Positions 27,080 to 40,933 of a DNA stretch of 64,000 nt are shown here, piece by piece (within the stretch, counting starts at the first letter, position 1; every line of letters begins with the position of its first letter). The stretch spans positions 1 through 64,000 of the forward strand of contig JBAIAA010000030.1 in assembly GCA_037893245.1 (NCBI GenBank), read 5' to 3'. A program made the translations under genes and the position numbers. The notes under the pieces were generated by a model. It had not been told where the DNA came from and searched no databases. It worked only from the letters and a program-made list of their open reading frames with translations. The DNA comes from Crossaster papposus. Its lineage: Eukaryota; Echinodermata; Asteroidea; Velatida; Solasteridae.

Positions 27080-28710
27080 TTCCTTCTGAGCAGGCTGAGT
27101 GAGGTGTAGATCAGACACTTGGATATACTGTATCTCTGCCTTCTACCTCTGCTGTTCCTTCTGAGCAGGCTGAGTGAGACACGTGGATATACTCTATCTC
27201 TGTCTTCTACCTCTGCTGTTCCTTCTGAGCAGGCTGAGTGAGACACGTGTATATACTATATCTCTGTCTTCTACCTCTGCTGTTCCTTCTGAGCAGCCTG
27301 AGTGGGACACGTGGATATACTCTATCTCTGTCTTCTACCTCTGCCGTTCCTTCTGAGCAGGCTGAGTGAGGTGTAGATCAGACACGTGGATATACTCTAT
27401 CTCTGTCTTCTACCTGTGCTGTTCCTTCTGAGCAGGCTGAGTGAGGTGTAGATCAGACACGTGGATATACTCTATCTCTGTCTTCTACCTCTGCTGTTCC
27501 TTATGGCAGGATGAGTGAGATACGTGAATATACTATATCTCTGTCTTCTACCTTTGCTGTTCCTTCTGAGCAGGCTGAATGAGACACGTGGATATACTCT
27601 ATCTCTGTCTTCTACCTCTGCTGTTCCTTCTGAGCAGGCTGAGTGAGGTGTAGATCAGACACGTGGATATACTCTATCTCTTTCTTCTACATCTGCTGTT
27701 CCTTCTGAGCAGGCTGAGTGAGACACGTGGATATACTCTATCTCTGCCTTCTACCTCTGCTGTTCCTTCTGAGCAGGCTGAGTGAGGTGTAGATCAGACA
27801 CTTGGATATACTCTATCTCTTTCTTCTTCCTCTGCTGTTCCTTCTGAGCAGGCTGAGTGAGACACGTGGATATACTCTATCTCTGCCTTCTACCTCTGCT
27901 GTTCCTTCTGAGCAGGCTGAGTGAGGTGTAGATCAGACACTTGGATATACTATATATCTGCATTCTACCTCTGCTGTTCCTTCTGAGCAGGCTGAGTGAG
28001 GTGTAGATCAGACACTTGGATATACTCTATCTCTTTCTTCTACCTCTGCTGTTCCTTCTGAGCAGGCTGAGTGAGACACGTGGATATACTCTATCTCTGC
28101 CTTCTACCTCTGCTGTTCCTTCTGAGCAGGCTGAGTGAGGTGTAGATCAGACACTTGGATATACTGTATCTCTGCCTTCTACCTCTGCTGTTCCTTCTGA
28201 GCAGGCTGAGTGAGACACGTGGATATACTCTATCTCTGTCTTCTACCTCTGCTGTTCCTTCTGAGCAGGCTGAGTGAGACACGTGTATATACTATATCTC
28301 TGTCTTCTACCTCTGCTGTTCCTTCTGAGCAGCCTGAGTGGGACACGTGGATATACTCTATCTCTGTCTTCTACCTCTGCTGTTCCTTCTGAGCAGGCTG
28401 AGTGAGGTGTAGATCAGACACGTGGATATACTCTATCTCTGTCTTCTACCTGTGCTGTTCCTTCTGAGCAGGCTGAGTGAGGTGTAGATCAGACACGTGG
28501 ATATACTCTATCTCTGTCTTCTACCTCTGCTGTTCCTTATGGCAGGATGAGTGAGATACGTGAATATACTATATCTCTGTCTTCTACCTCTGCTGTTCCT
28601 TCTGAGCAGGCTGAATTAGACACGTGGATATACTCTATCTCTGTCTTCTACCTCTGCTGTTCCTTCTGAGCAGGCTGAGTGAGGTGTAGATTAGACACGT
28701 GGATATACTC
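27080..28710 (+). repeat. 1036-bp repeat (27.08-27.68 and 28.11-28.71 kb)
   Basis: A CACTTGGATATACTG unit, an ACACGTGTATATAC unit, AGCCTGAGTGGGACACG, CTGTGCTG and the TTATGGCAGG unit occur in the same order 1036 bp apart. The length fits seven L and eight S minus one base. Between the copies lie alternating TCTTTCTTCT, TCTGCCTT and CACTTGG units. Confidence 0.8.
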
Positions 28711-29178
28711 TATCTCTGTCTTCAACCTGTGTTGTTCCTTCTGAGCAGGCTGAGTGAGGTGTAGATCAGACACGTGGATATACTCTATCTCTGTCTTCTA
28801 CCTCTGCTGTTCCTTCTGATCAGGCTGAGTGAGGTGTAGATCAGACACGTAGATATACTCTATCTCTTTCTTCTATATCTGCTGTTCCTTCTGAGCAGGC
28901 TGAGTGAGACACGTGGATATACTCTATCTCTGCCTTCTACCTCTGCTGTTCCTTCTGAGCAGGCTGAGTGAGGTGTAGATCAGACACTAGGATATACTCT
29001 ATATCTTTTTCTTCCTCTGCTGTTCCTTCTGAGCAGGCTTAGTGAGACACGTGGATATACTCTTTCTCTGCCTTCTACCTCTGCTGTTCCTTCTGAGCAG
29101 GCTGAGTGAGGTGTAGATCAGACACGTGGATATACTCTATCTCTGTCTTCTACCTGTGCTGTTCCTTCTGAGCAGGCT

Positions 29179-29220
29179 GAGATAGGGATATACAGAGATA
29201 GGGATATACTCTATCTCTGT
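29179..29220. repeat. Scar: 16-bp direct duplication plus a 10-bp inverted repeat
   Basis: GAGATAGGGATATAC occurs twice, at 29179-29193 and 29195-29209. ACAGAGATAG (29192-29201) is the perfect reverse complement of CTATCTCTGT (29211-29220), separated by the 9-base loop GGATATACT. The right arm and loop are ordinary array sequence; the left arm is array sequence in opposite orientation. The expected ACACGTG at this unit start is missing. I saw no comparable inverted piece elsewhere. It looks like a replication template switch or fold-back event, followed by a small duplication. Confidence 0.85.
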
Positions 29221-30890
29221 CTTCTACCTCTGCTGTTCCTTCTGAGCAGGCTGAGTGAGACACGTGGATATACTCTATCTCTGTCTTCTACCTCTGCTGT
29301 TCCTTATGGCAGGATGAGTGAGATACGTGAATATACTCTATCTCTGTCTTCTACCTCTGCTGTTCCTTCTGATTAGGCTGAGTGAGGTGTAGATCAGACA
29401 CGTGGATATACTCTATCTCTTTCTTCTACATCTGCTGTTCCTTCTGAGCAGGCTGAGTGAGACACGTGGATATACTCTATCTCTGCCTTCTACCTCTGCT
29501 GTTCCTTCTGAGCAGGCTGAGTGAGGTGTAGATCAGACACTTGGATATACTCTATCTCTTTCTTCTTCCTCTGCTGTTCCTTCTGAGCAGGCTGAGTGAG
29601 ACACGTGGATATACTCTATCTCTGCCTTCTATCTCTGCTGTTCCTTCTGAGCAGGCTGAGTGAGGTGTAGATCAGACACTTGGATATACTATATCTCTGC
29701 ATTCTACCCCTGCTGTTCCTTCTGAGCAGGCTGAGTGAGGTGTAGATCAGACACTTGGATATACTCTATCTCTTTCTTCTACCTCTGCTGTTCCTTCTGA
29801 GCAGGCTGAGTGAGACAAGTGGATATACTCTATCACTGCCTTCTACCTCTGCTGTTTCTTCTGAGCAGGCTGAGTGAGGTGTATATCAGACACTTGGATA
29901 TACTATATCTCTGCCTTCTACCTCTGCTGTTCCTTCTGAGCAGGCTGAGTGAGACACGTGGATATACTCTATCTCTGTCTTCTACCTCTGCTGTTCCTTT
30001 TGAGCAGGCTGAGTGAAACACGTGGATATACTCTATCTCTGCCTTCTACCTCTGCTGTTCCTTCTGAGCAGGCTGAGTGAGGTGTAGATCAGACACTTGG
30101 ATATACTATATATCTGCCTTCTACCTCTGCTGTTCCTTCTGAGCAGGCTGAGTGAGACACGTGGATATACTCTATCTCTGTCTTCTACTTCTGCTGTTCC
30201 TTCTGAGCAGGCTGAGTGAGACACGTGAATATACTCTATCTTTGTCTTCTACATCTGCTGTTCCTTCTGAGCAGGCTGAGTGAGGTGTAGATCAGACACG
30301 TGTATATACTCTATATCTGTCTTCTACCTCTGCTGTTCCTTCTGAGCAGGCTGAGTGAGACACGAGGATATACTCTATATCTGTCTTCTACCTCTGCTGT
30401 TCCTTATGAGCAGGCTGAGTGAGACACGTGGATATACTCTATCTCTGTCTTCTACTTCTGCTGTTCCTTCTGAGCAGGCTGAGTGAGACACGTGAATATA
30501 CTCTATCTTTGTCTTCTACATCTGCTGTTCCTTCTGAGCAGGCTGAGTGAGGTGTAGATCAGACACGTGTATATACTCTATATCTGTCTTCTACCTCTGC
30601 TGTTCCTTCTGAGCAGGCTGAGTGAGACACGAGGATATACTCTATATCTGTCTTCTACCTCTGCTGTTCCTTATGAGCAGGCTGAGTGAGATACGTGAAT
30701 ATACTCTATCTCTGTCTTCTACCTCTGCTGTTCCTTCTGAGCAGGCTGAGTGAGACACGTGGATATACTCTATCTCTGTCTTCTACCTCTGCTGCTCCTT
30801 CTGAGCAGGCTGAGTGTGGTGTAGATCAGACACGTGGATATACTCTATCTCTGTCTTCTACCTGTGCTGTTCCTTCTGAGCAGGCTGAGT

Positions 30891-33706
30891 GAGGTGTAGA
30901 TCAGACACGTGGATATACTCTATCTCTGTCTTCTACCTCTGCTGTTCCTTCTGAGCAGGCTGAGTGAGACACGTGGATATACTATATCTCTGTCTTCTAC
31001 CTCTGCTGTTCCTTATGGCAGGATGAGTGAGAAACGTGAATATACTATATCTCTGTCTTCTACCTCTGCTGTTCCTTCTGAGCAGGCTGAATGAGACACG
31101 TGGATATACTCTATCTCTGTCTTCTACCTCTGCTGTTCCTTCTGAGCAGGCTGAGTGAGGTGTAGATCAGACACGTGGATATACTCTATCTCTGCCTTCT
31201 ACCTCTGCTGTTCCTTCTGAGCAGGCTGAGTGAGACACGTGGATATACTCTATCTCTGTCTTCTACATCTGCTGTTCCTTCTGAGCAGGATGAGTGAGAC
31301 ACGTGGATATACTCTATCTCTGTCTTCTACCTCTGCTGTTTCTTCTGAGCAGGCTGATTGAGGTGTAGATCAGACACTTGGATATACTATATCTCTGCCT
31401 TCTACCTCTGCTGTTCCTCCTGAGCAGGCTGAGTGAGACACGGGGATATACTCTATCTCTGTCTTCTACCTCTGCTGTTCCTTTTGAGCAGGCTGAGTGA
31501 GACACGTGGATATACTCTATCTCTGTCTTCTACCTCTGCTGTTCCTTATGGCAGGATGAGTGAGAAACGTGAATATACTATATCTCTGTCTTCTACCTCT
31601 GCTGTTCCTTCTGAGCAGGCTGAATGAGACACGTGGATATACTCTATCTCTGTCTTCTACCTCTGCTGTTTCTTCTGAGCAGGCTGAGTGAGGTGTAGAT
31701 CAGACACGTGGATATACTCTATCTCTGCCTTCTACCTCTGCTGTTCCTTCTGAGCAGGCTGAGTGAGACACGTGGATATACTCTATCTCTGTCTTCTACA
31801 TCTGCTGTTCCTTCTGAGCAGGCTGAGTGAGACACGTGGATATACTCTATCTCTGTCTTCTACCTCTGCTGTTTCTTCTGAGCAGGCTGAGTGAGGTGTA
31901 GATCAGACACTTGGATATACTATATCTCTGCCTTCTACCTCTGCTGTTCCTTCTGAGCAGGCTGAGTGAGACACGTGGATATACTCTATCTCTGTCTTCT
32001 ACCTCTGCTGTTCCTTTTGAGCAGGCTGAGTGAGACACGTGGATATACTCTATCTCTGCCTTCTACCTCTGCTGTTCCTTCTGAGCAGGCTGAGTGAGGT
32101 GTAGATCAGACACTTGGATATACTATATATCTGCCTTCTACCTCTGCTGTTCCTTCTGAGCAGGCTGAGTGAGACACGTGGATATACTCTATCTCTGTCT
32201 TCTACTTCTGCTGTTCCTTCTGAGCAGGCTGAGTGAGACACGTGAATATACTCTATCTTTGTCTTCTACATCTGCTGTTCCTTCTGAGCAGGCTGAGTGA
32301 GGTGTAGATCAGACACGTGGATATACTCTATCTCTGTCTTCTACCTCTGCTGTTCCTTCTGAGCAGGCTGAGTGAGACACGTGGATATACTATATCTCTG
32401 TCTTCTACCTCTGCTGTTCCTTATGGCAGGATGAGTGAGAAACGTGAATATACTATATCTCTGTCTTCTACCTCTGCTGTTCCTTCTGAGCAGGCTGAAT
32501 GAGACACGTGGATATACTCTATCTCTGTCTTCTACCTCTGCTGTTCCTTCTGAGCAGGCTGAGTGAGGTGTAGATCAGACACGTGGATATACTCTATCTC
32601 TGCCTTCTACCTCTGCTGTTCCTTCTGAGCAGGCTGAGTGAGACACGTGGATATACTCTATCTCTGTCTTCTACATCTGCTGTTCCTTCTGAGCAGGATG
32701 AGTGAGACACGTGGATATACTCTATCTCTGTCTTCTACCTCTGCTGTTTCTTCTGAGCAGGCTGATTGAGGTGTAGATCAGACACTTGGATATACTATAT
32801 CTCTGCCTTCTACCTCTGCTGTTCCTCCTGAGCAGGCTGAGTGAGACACGGGGATATACTCTATCTCTGTCTTCTACCTCTGCTGTTCCTTTTGAGCAGG
32901 CTGAGTGAGACACGTGGATATACTCTATCTCTGTCTTCTACCTCTGCTGTTCCTTATGGCAGGATGAGTGAGAAACGTGAATATACTATATCTCTGTCTT
33001 CTACCTCTGCTGTTCCTTCTGAGCAGGCTGAATGAGACACGTGGATATACTCTATCTCTGTCTTCTACCTCTGCTGTTTCTTCTGAGCAGGCTGAGTGAG
33101 GTGTAGATCAGACACGTGGATATACTCTATCTCTGCCTTCTACCTCTGCTGTTCCTTCTGAGCAGGCTGAGTGAGACACGTGGATATACTCTATCTCTGT
33201 CTTCTACATCTGCTGTTCCTTCTGAGCAGGCTGAGTGAGACACGTGGATATACTCTATCTCTGTCTTCTACCTCTGCTGTTTCTTCTGAGCAGGCTGAGT
33301 GAGGTGTAGATCAGACACTTGGATATACTATATCTCTGCCTTCTACCTCTGCTGTTCCTTCTGAGCAGGCTGAGTGAGACACGTGGATATACTCTATCTC
33401 TGTCTTCTACCTCTGCTGTTCCTTTTGAGCAGGCTGAGTGAGACACGTGGATATACTCTATCTCTGCCTTCTACCTCTGCTGTTCCTTCTGAGCAGGCTG
33501 AGTGAGGTGTAGATCAGACACTTGGATATACTATATATCTGCCTTCTACCTCTGCTGTTCCTTCTGAGCAGGCTGAGTGAGACACGTGGATATACTCTAT
33601 CTCTGTCTTCTACTTCTGCTGTTCCTTCTGAGCAGGCTGAGTGAGACACGTGAATATACTCTATCTTTGTCTTCTACATCTGCTGTTCCTTCTGAGCAGG
33701 CTGAGT
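30891..33706 (+). repeat. Two tandem copies of a 1408-bp, 21-monomer HOR
   Basis: Copies run 30891-32298 and 32299-33706. Walking the units gives six L and fifteen S, two of them with a 1-bp deletion (6 x 75 + 15 x 64 - 2 = 1408). Landmarks are the two TTATGGCAGG/AACGTGAATATAC cassettes, ACACGGGGATATAC, CTCCTGAGC and three CACTTGG L units. I saw no difference in the stretches I compared, so the duplication is very recent or kept uniform. Confidence 0.9.
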
Positions 33707-36050
33707 GAGGTGTAGATCAGACACGTGTATATACTCTATATCTGTCTTCTACCTCTGCTGTTCCTTCTGAGCAGGCTGAGTGAGACACGAGGATATACTC
33801 TATATCTGTCTTCTACCTCTGCTGTTCCTTATGAGCAGGCTGAGTGAGATACGTGAATATACTCTATCTCTGTCTTCTACCTCTGCTGTTCCTTCTGAGC
33901 AGGCTGAGTGAGACACGTGGATATACTCTATCTCTGTCTTCTACCTCTGCTGCTCCTTCTGAGCAGGCTGAGTGAGGTGTAGATCAGACACGTGGATATA
34001 CTCTATCTCTGTCTTCTACCTGTGCTGTTCCTTCTGAGCAGGCTGAGTGAGGTGTAGATCAGACACGTGGATATACTCTATCTCTGTCTTCTACCTCTGC
34101 TGTTCCTTCTGAGCAGGCTGAGTGAGACACGTGGATATACTCTATCTCTGTCTTCTACCTCTGCTGTTCCTTATGGCAGGATGAGTGAGATACGTGAATA
34201 TACTATATCTCTGTCTTCTACCTCTGCTGTTCCTTCTGAGCAGGCTGAATGAGACACGTGGATATACTCTATCTCTGTCTTCTACCTCTGCTGTTCCTTC
34301 TGAGCAGGCTGAGTGAGGTGTAGATCAGACACGTGGATATACTCTATCTCTGCCTTCTACCTCTGCTGTTCCTTCTGAGCAGGCTGAGTGAGACACGTGG
34401 ATATACTCTATCTCTGTCTTTTACATCTGCTGTTCCTTCTGAGCAGGCTGAGTGAGACACGTGGATATACTCTATCTCTGTCTTCTACCTCTGCTGTTCC
34501 TTATGGCAGGATGAGTGAGAAACGTGAATATACTATATCTCTGTCTTCTACCTCTGCTGTTCCTTCTGAGCAGGCTGAATGAGACACGTGGATATACTCT
34601 ATCTCTGTCTTCTACCTCTGCTGTTCCTTCTGAGCAGGCTGAGTGAGGTGTAGATCAGACACGTGGATATACTCTATCTCTGCCTTCTACCTCTGCTGTT
34701 CCTTCTGAGCAGGCTGAGTGAGACACGTGGATATACTCTATCTCTGTCTTCTACATCTGCTGTTCCTTCTGAGCAGGCTGAGTGAGACACGTGGATATAC
34801 TCTATCTCTGTCTTCTACCTCTGCTGTTTCTTCTGAGCAGGCTGAGTGAGGTGTAGATCAGACACTTGGATATACTATATCTCTGCCTTCTACCTCTGCT
34901 GTTCCTTCTGAGCAGGCTGAGTGAGACACGTGGATATACTCTATCTCTGTCTTCTACCTCTGCTGTTCCTTTTGAGCAGGCTGGGTGAGACACGTGGATA
35001 TACTCTATCTCTGCCTTCTACCTCTGCTGTTCCTTCTGAGCAGGCTGAGTGAGGTGTAGATCAGACACTTGGATATACTATATATCTGCCTTCTACCTCT
35101 GCTGTTCCTTCTGAGCAGGCTGAGTGAGACACGTGGATATACTCTATCTCTGTCTTCTACTTCTGCTGTTCCTTCTGAGCAGGCTGAGTGAGACACGTGA
35201 ATATACTCTATCTTTGTCTTCTACATCTGCTGTTCCTTCTGAGCAGGCTGAGTGAGGTGTAGATCAGACACGTGTATATACTCTATATCTGTCTTCTACC
35301 TCTGCTGTTCCTTCTGAGCAGGCTGAGTGAGACACGAGGATATACTCTATATCTGTCTTCTACCTCTGCTGTTCCTTATGAGCAGGCTGAGTGAGATACG
35401 TGAATATACTCTATCTCTGTCTTCTACCTCTGCTGTTCCTTCTGAGCAGGCTGAGTGAGACACGTGGATATACTCTATCTCTGTCTTCTACCTCTGCTGC
35501 TCCTTCTGAGCAGGCTGAGTGAGGTGTAGATCAGACACGTGGATATACTCTATCTCTGTCTTCTACCTGTGCTGTTCCTTCTGAGCAGGCTGAGTGAGGT
35601 GTAGATCAGACACGTGGATATACTCTATCTCTGTCTTCTACCTCTGCTGTTCCTTCTGAGCAGGCTGAGTGAGACACGTGGATATACTCTATCTCTGTCT
35701 TCTACCTCTGCTGTTCCTTATGGCAGGATGAGTGAGATACGTGAATATACTATATCTCTGTCTTCTACCTCTGCTGTTCCTTCTGAGCAGGCTGAATGAG
35801 ACACGTGGATATACTCTATCTCTGTCTTCTACCTCTGCTGTTCCTTCTGAGAAGGCTGAGTGAGGTGTAGATCAGACACGTGGATATACTCTATCTCTGC
35901 CTTCTACCTCTGCTGTTCCTTCTGAGCAGGCTGAGTGAGACACGTGGATATACTCTATCTCTGTCTTTTACATCTGCTGTTCCTTCTGAGCAGGCTGAGT
36001 GAGACACGTGGATATACTCTATCTCTGTCTTCTACCTCTGCTGTTCCTTC
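33707..36050 (+). repeat. 1547-bp HOR (33707-35253) and a partial second copy
   Basis: L units with ACACGTGTATATAC start at 33707 and 35254, 1547 bp apart. The length fits seven L and sixteen S minus two bases. The second copy departs near 36.05 kb. The same starting L returns at 37305, 2051 bp later, so the series continues with an inserted set of CACTTGG and TCTTTCTTCT units. Confidence 0.85.
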
Positions 36051-39000
36051 TGAGCAGGCTGAGTGAGACACGTGGATATACTCTATCTCTGCCTTCTACC
36101 TCTGCTGTTCCTTCTGAGCAGGCTGAGTGAGGTGTAGATCAGACACTTGGATATACTATATATCTGCCTTCTACCTGTGCTGTTCCTTCTGAGCAGGCTG
36201 AGTGAGACACGTGGATATACTCTATCTCTGTCTTCTACTTCTGCTGTTCCTTCTGAGCAGGCTGAGTGAGACACGTGAATATACTCTATCTCTGCCTTCT
36301 ACCTCTGCTGTTCCTTCTGAGCAGGCTGAGTGAGGTGTAGATCAGACACTTGGATATACTATATATCTGCCTTCTACCTGTGCTGTTCCTTCTGAGCAGG
36401 CTGAGTGAGACACGTGGATATACTCTATCTCTGTCTTCTACATCTGCTGTTCCTTCTGAGCAGGCTGAGTGAGGTGTAGATCAGACACGTGTATATACTC
36501 TATATCTGTCTTCTACCTCTGCTGTTCCTTCTGAGCAGGCTGAGTGAGGTGTAGATCAGACACTTGGATATACTCTATCTCTTTCTTCTTCCTCTGCTGT
36601 TCCTTCTGAGCAGGCTGAGTGAGACACGTGGATATACTCTATCTCTGCCTTCTACCTCTGCTGTTCCTTCTGATCAGGCTGAGTGAGGTGTAGATCAGAC
36701 ACTTGGATATACTATATCTCTGCATTCTACCCCTGCTGTTCCTTCTGAGCAGGCTGAGTGAGGTGTAGATCAGACACTTGGATATACTCTATCTCTTTCT
36801 TCTACCTCTGCTGTTCCTTCTGAGCAGGCTGAGTGAGACACGTGGATATACTCTATCTCTGCCTTCTACCTCTGCTGTTTCTTCTGAGCAGGCTGAGTGA
36901 GGTGTAGATCAGACACTTGGATATACTATATCACTGCCTTCTACCTCTGCTGTTCCTTCTGAGAAGGCTGAGTGAGACACGTGGATATACTCTATCTCTG
37001 TCTTCTACCTCTGCTGTTCCTTCTGAGCAGGCTGAGTGAGACACGTAGATATACTCTATCTCTGCCTTCTACCTCTGCTGTTCCTTCTGAGCAGGCTGAG
37101 TGAGGTGTAGATCAGACACTTGGATATACTATATATCTGCCTTCTACCTCTGCTGTTCCTTCTGAGCAGGCTGAGTGAGACACGTGGATATACTCTATCT
37201 CTGTCTTCTACTTCTGCTGTTCCTTCTGAGCAGGCTGAGTGAGACACGTGAATATACTCTATCTTTGTCTTCTACATCTGCTGTTCCTTCTGAGCAGGCT
37301 GAGTGAGGTGTAGATCAGACACGTGTATATACTCTATATCTGTCTTCTACCTCTGCTGTTCCTTCTGAGCAGGCTGAGTGAGACACGAGGATATACTTTT
37401 TATCTGTCTTCTACCTCTGCTGTTCCTTATGAGCAGGCTGAGTGAGATACGTGAATATACTCTATCTCTGTCTTCTACCTCTGCTGTTCCTTCTGAGCAG
37501 GCTGAGTGAGACACGTGGATATACTCTATCTCTGTCTTCTACCTCTGCTGCTCCTTCTGAGCAGGCTGAGTGAGGTGTAGATCAGACACGTGGATATACT
37601 CTATCTCTGTCTTCTACCTGTGCTGTTCCTTCTGAGCAGGCTGAGTGTGGTGTAGATCAGACACGTGGATATACTCTATCTCTGTATTCTACCTCTGCTG
37701 TTCCTTCTGAGCAGGCTGAGTGAGACACGTGGATATACTCTATCTCTGTCTTCTACCTCTGCTGTTCCTTATGGCAGGATGAGTGAGATACGTGAATATA
37801 CTATATATCTGTCTTCTACCTCTGCTGTTCCTTCTGAGCAGGCTGAATGAGACACGTGGATATACTCTATCTCTGTCTTCTACATCTGCTGTTCCTTCTG
37901 AGCAGGCTGAGTGAGGTGTAGATCAGACACGTGGATATACTCTATCTCTGCCTTCTACCTCTGCTGTTCCTTCTGAGCAGGCTGAGTGAGGTGTAGATCA
38001 GACACGTGGATATACTCTATCTCTGTCTTCTACCTCTGCTGTTCCTTCTGATCAGGCTGAGTGAGGTGTAGATCAGACACGTGGATATACTCTATCTCTT
38101 TCTTCTACCTCTGCTGTTCCTTCTGAGCAGGCTGAGTGAGACACGTGGATATAATCTATCTCTGCTTTCTACCTCTGCTGTTCCTTCTGAGCATGCTGAG
38201 TGAGGTGTAGATCAGACACGTGGATATACTCTATCTCTGTCTTCTACCTCTGCTGTTCCTTCTGAGCAGGCTGAGTGAGACACGAGGATATACTCTATAT
38301 CTGTCTTCTACCTCTGCTGTTCCTTATGAGCAGGCTGAGTGAGATACGTGAATATACTCTATCTCTGTCTTCTACCTCTGCTGTTCCTTCTGAGCAGGCT
38401 GAGTGAGACACGTGGATATACTCTATCTCTGTCTTCTACCTCTGCTGTTCCTTCTGAGCAGGCTGAGTGAGGTGTAGATCAAACACGTGGATATACTCTA
38501 TCTCTGTCTTCTACCTGTGCTGTTCCTTCTGAGCAGGCTGAGTCAGGTGTAGATTAGACACGTGGATATACTCTATCTCTGTCTTCTACCTCTGCTGTTC
38601 CTTCTGAGCAGGCTGAGTGAGACACGTGGATATACTCTATCTCTGTCTTCTACCTCTGCTGTTCCTTATGGCAGGATGAGTGAGATACGTGAATATACTA
38701 TATATCTGTCTTCTACCTCTGCTGTTCCTTCTGAGCAGGCTGAATGAGACACGTGGATATACTCTATCTCTGTCTTCTACCTCTGCTGTTCCTTCTGAGC
38801 AGGCTGAGTGAGGTGTAGATCAGACACGTGGATATACTCTATCTCTGCCTTCTACCTCTGCTGTTCCTTCTGAGCAGGCTGAGTGAGACACGTGGATATA
38901 CTCTATCTCTGTCTTCTACATCTGCTGTTCCTTCTGAGCAGGCTGAGTGAGGTGTAGATCAGACACGTGGATATACTCTATCTCTGCCTTCTACCTCTGC

Positions 39001-40806
39001 TGTTCCTTCTGAGCAGGCTGAGTGAGGTGTAGATCAGACACTTGGATATACTATATATCTGCCTTCTACCTCTGCTGTTCCTTCTGAGCAGGCTGAGTGA
39101 GACACGTGAATATACTCTATCTTTGTCTTCTACATCTGCTGTTCCTTCTGAGCAGGCTGAGTGAGGTGTAGATCAGACACGTGTATATACTCTATATCTG
39201 TCTTCTACCTCTGCTGTTCCTTCTGAGCAGTCTGAGTGAGACACGAGGATATACTCTATATCTGTCTTCTACCTCTGCTGTTCCTTATGAGCAGGCTGAG
39301 TGAGACACGTGAATATACTCTATCTTTGTCTTCTACATCTGCTGTTCCTTCTGAGCAGGCTGAGTGAGGTGTAGATCAGACACGTGGATATACTCTATAT
39401 CTGTCTTCTACCTCTGCTGTTCCTTCTGAGCAGGCTGAGTGAGACACGAGGATATACTCTATATCTGTCTTCTACCTCTGCTGTTCCTTCTGAGCAGGCT
39501 GAGTGAGACACGTGGATATACTCTATCTCTGTCTTCTACCTCTGCTGTTTCTTATGGCAGGATGAGTGAGATACGTGAATATACTATATCTCTGTCTTCT
39601 ACCTCTGCTGTTCCTTCTGAGCAGGCTGAATGAGACACGTGGATATACTCTATCTCTGTCTTCTACCTCTGCTGTTCCTTCTGAGCAGGCTGAGTGAGAC
39701 ACGTGGATGTACTCTATCTCTGCCTTCTACCTCTGCTGTTCCTTCTGAGCAGGCTGAGTGAGGTGTAGATCAGACACGTGGATATACTCTATCTCTTTCT
39801 TCTACCTGTGCTGTTCCTTCTGAGCAGGCTGAGTGAGGTGTAGATCAGACACGTGGATATACTCTATCTCTGTCTTCTACCTCTGCTGTTCCTTCTGAGC
39901 AGGCTGAGTGAGACACGTGGATATACTCTATCTCTGTCTTCTACCTCTGCTGTTCTTTATGGCAGGATGAGTGAGATACGTGAATATACTATATCTCTGT
40001 CTTCTACCTCTGCTGTTCCTCCTGAGCAGGCTGAATGAGACACGTGGATATATTCTATCTCTGTCTTCTACCTCTGCTGTTCCTTCTGAGCACGCTGAGT
40101 GAGGTGTATATCAGACACGTGGATATACTCTATCTCTGTCTTCAACCTGTGCTGTTCCTTCTGAGCAGGCTGAGTGAGGTGTAGATCAGACACGTGGATA
40201 TACTCTATCTCTGTCTTCTACCTCTGCTGTTCCTTCTGATCAGGCTGAGTGAGGTGTAGATCAGACACGTGGATATACTCTATCTCTTTCTTCTACCTCT
40301 GCTGTTCCTTCTGAGCAGGCGGAGTGAGACACGTGGATATAATCTATCTCTGCTTTCTACCTCTGCTGTTCCTTCTGAGCATGCTGAGTGAGGTGTAGAT
40401 CAGACACGTGGATATACTCTATCTCTGTCTTCTACCTCTGCTGTTCCTTCTGAGCAGGCTGAGTGAGACACGAGGATATACTCTATATCTGTCTTCTACC
40501 TCTGCTGTTCCTTATGAGCAGGCTGAGTGAGATACGTGAATATACTCTATCTCTGTCTTCTACCTCTGCTGTTCCTTCTGAGCAGGCTGAGTGAGACACG
40601 TGGATATACTCTATCTCTGTCTTCTACCTCTGCTGTTCCTTCTGAGCAGGCTGAGTGAGGTGTAGATCAAACACGTGGATATACTCTATCTCTGTCTTCT
40701 ACCTGTGCTGTTCCTTCTGAGCAGGCTGAGTCAGGTGTAGATCAGACACGTGGATATACTCTATCTCTGTCTTCTACCTCTGCTGTTCCTTCTGAGCAGG
40801 CTGAGT

Positions 40807-40933
40807 GAGACACGTGGATATACTCTATCTCTGTCTTCTACCTCTGCTGTTCCTTATGGCAGGATGAGTGAGATACGTGAATATACTATATCTCTGTCTT
40901 CTACCTCTGCTGTTCCTTCTGAGCAGGCTGAAT
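40807..40933 (+). repeat. Two-unit cassette: 63-bp monomer plus TACGTG monomer (right-domain marker)
   Basis: The 63-bp unit (40807-40869) ends TTATGGCAGGATGAGT, one base shorter than consensus TTCTGAGCAGG. It is followed by GAGATACGTGAATATAC (40870-40933), which loses the CACGTG palindrome and ends GCTGAAT. The pair travels together at many places from about 27.5 kb to the right edge, with AACGTGAAT replacing TACGTGAAT in the 31-35 kb and 59/63 kb copies. The missing base compensates frame, so a 61-codon open frame repeats at each cassette; this is arithmetic, not evidence of a gene. Confidence 0.9.
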
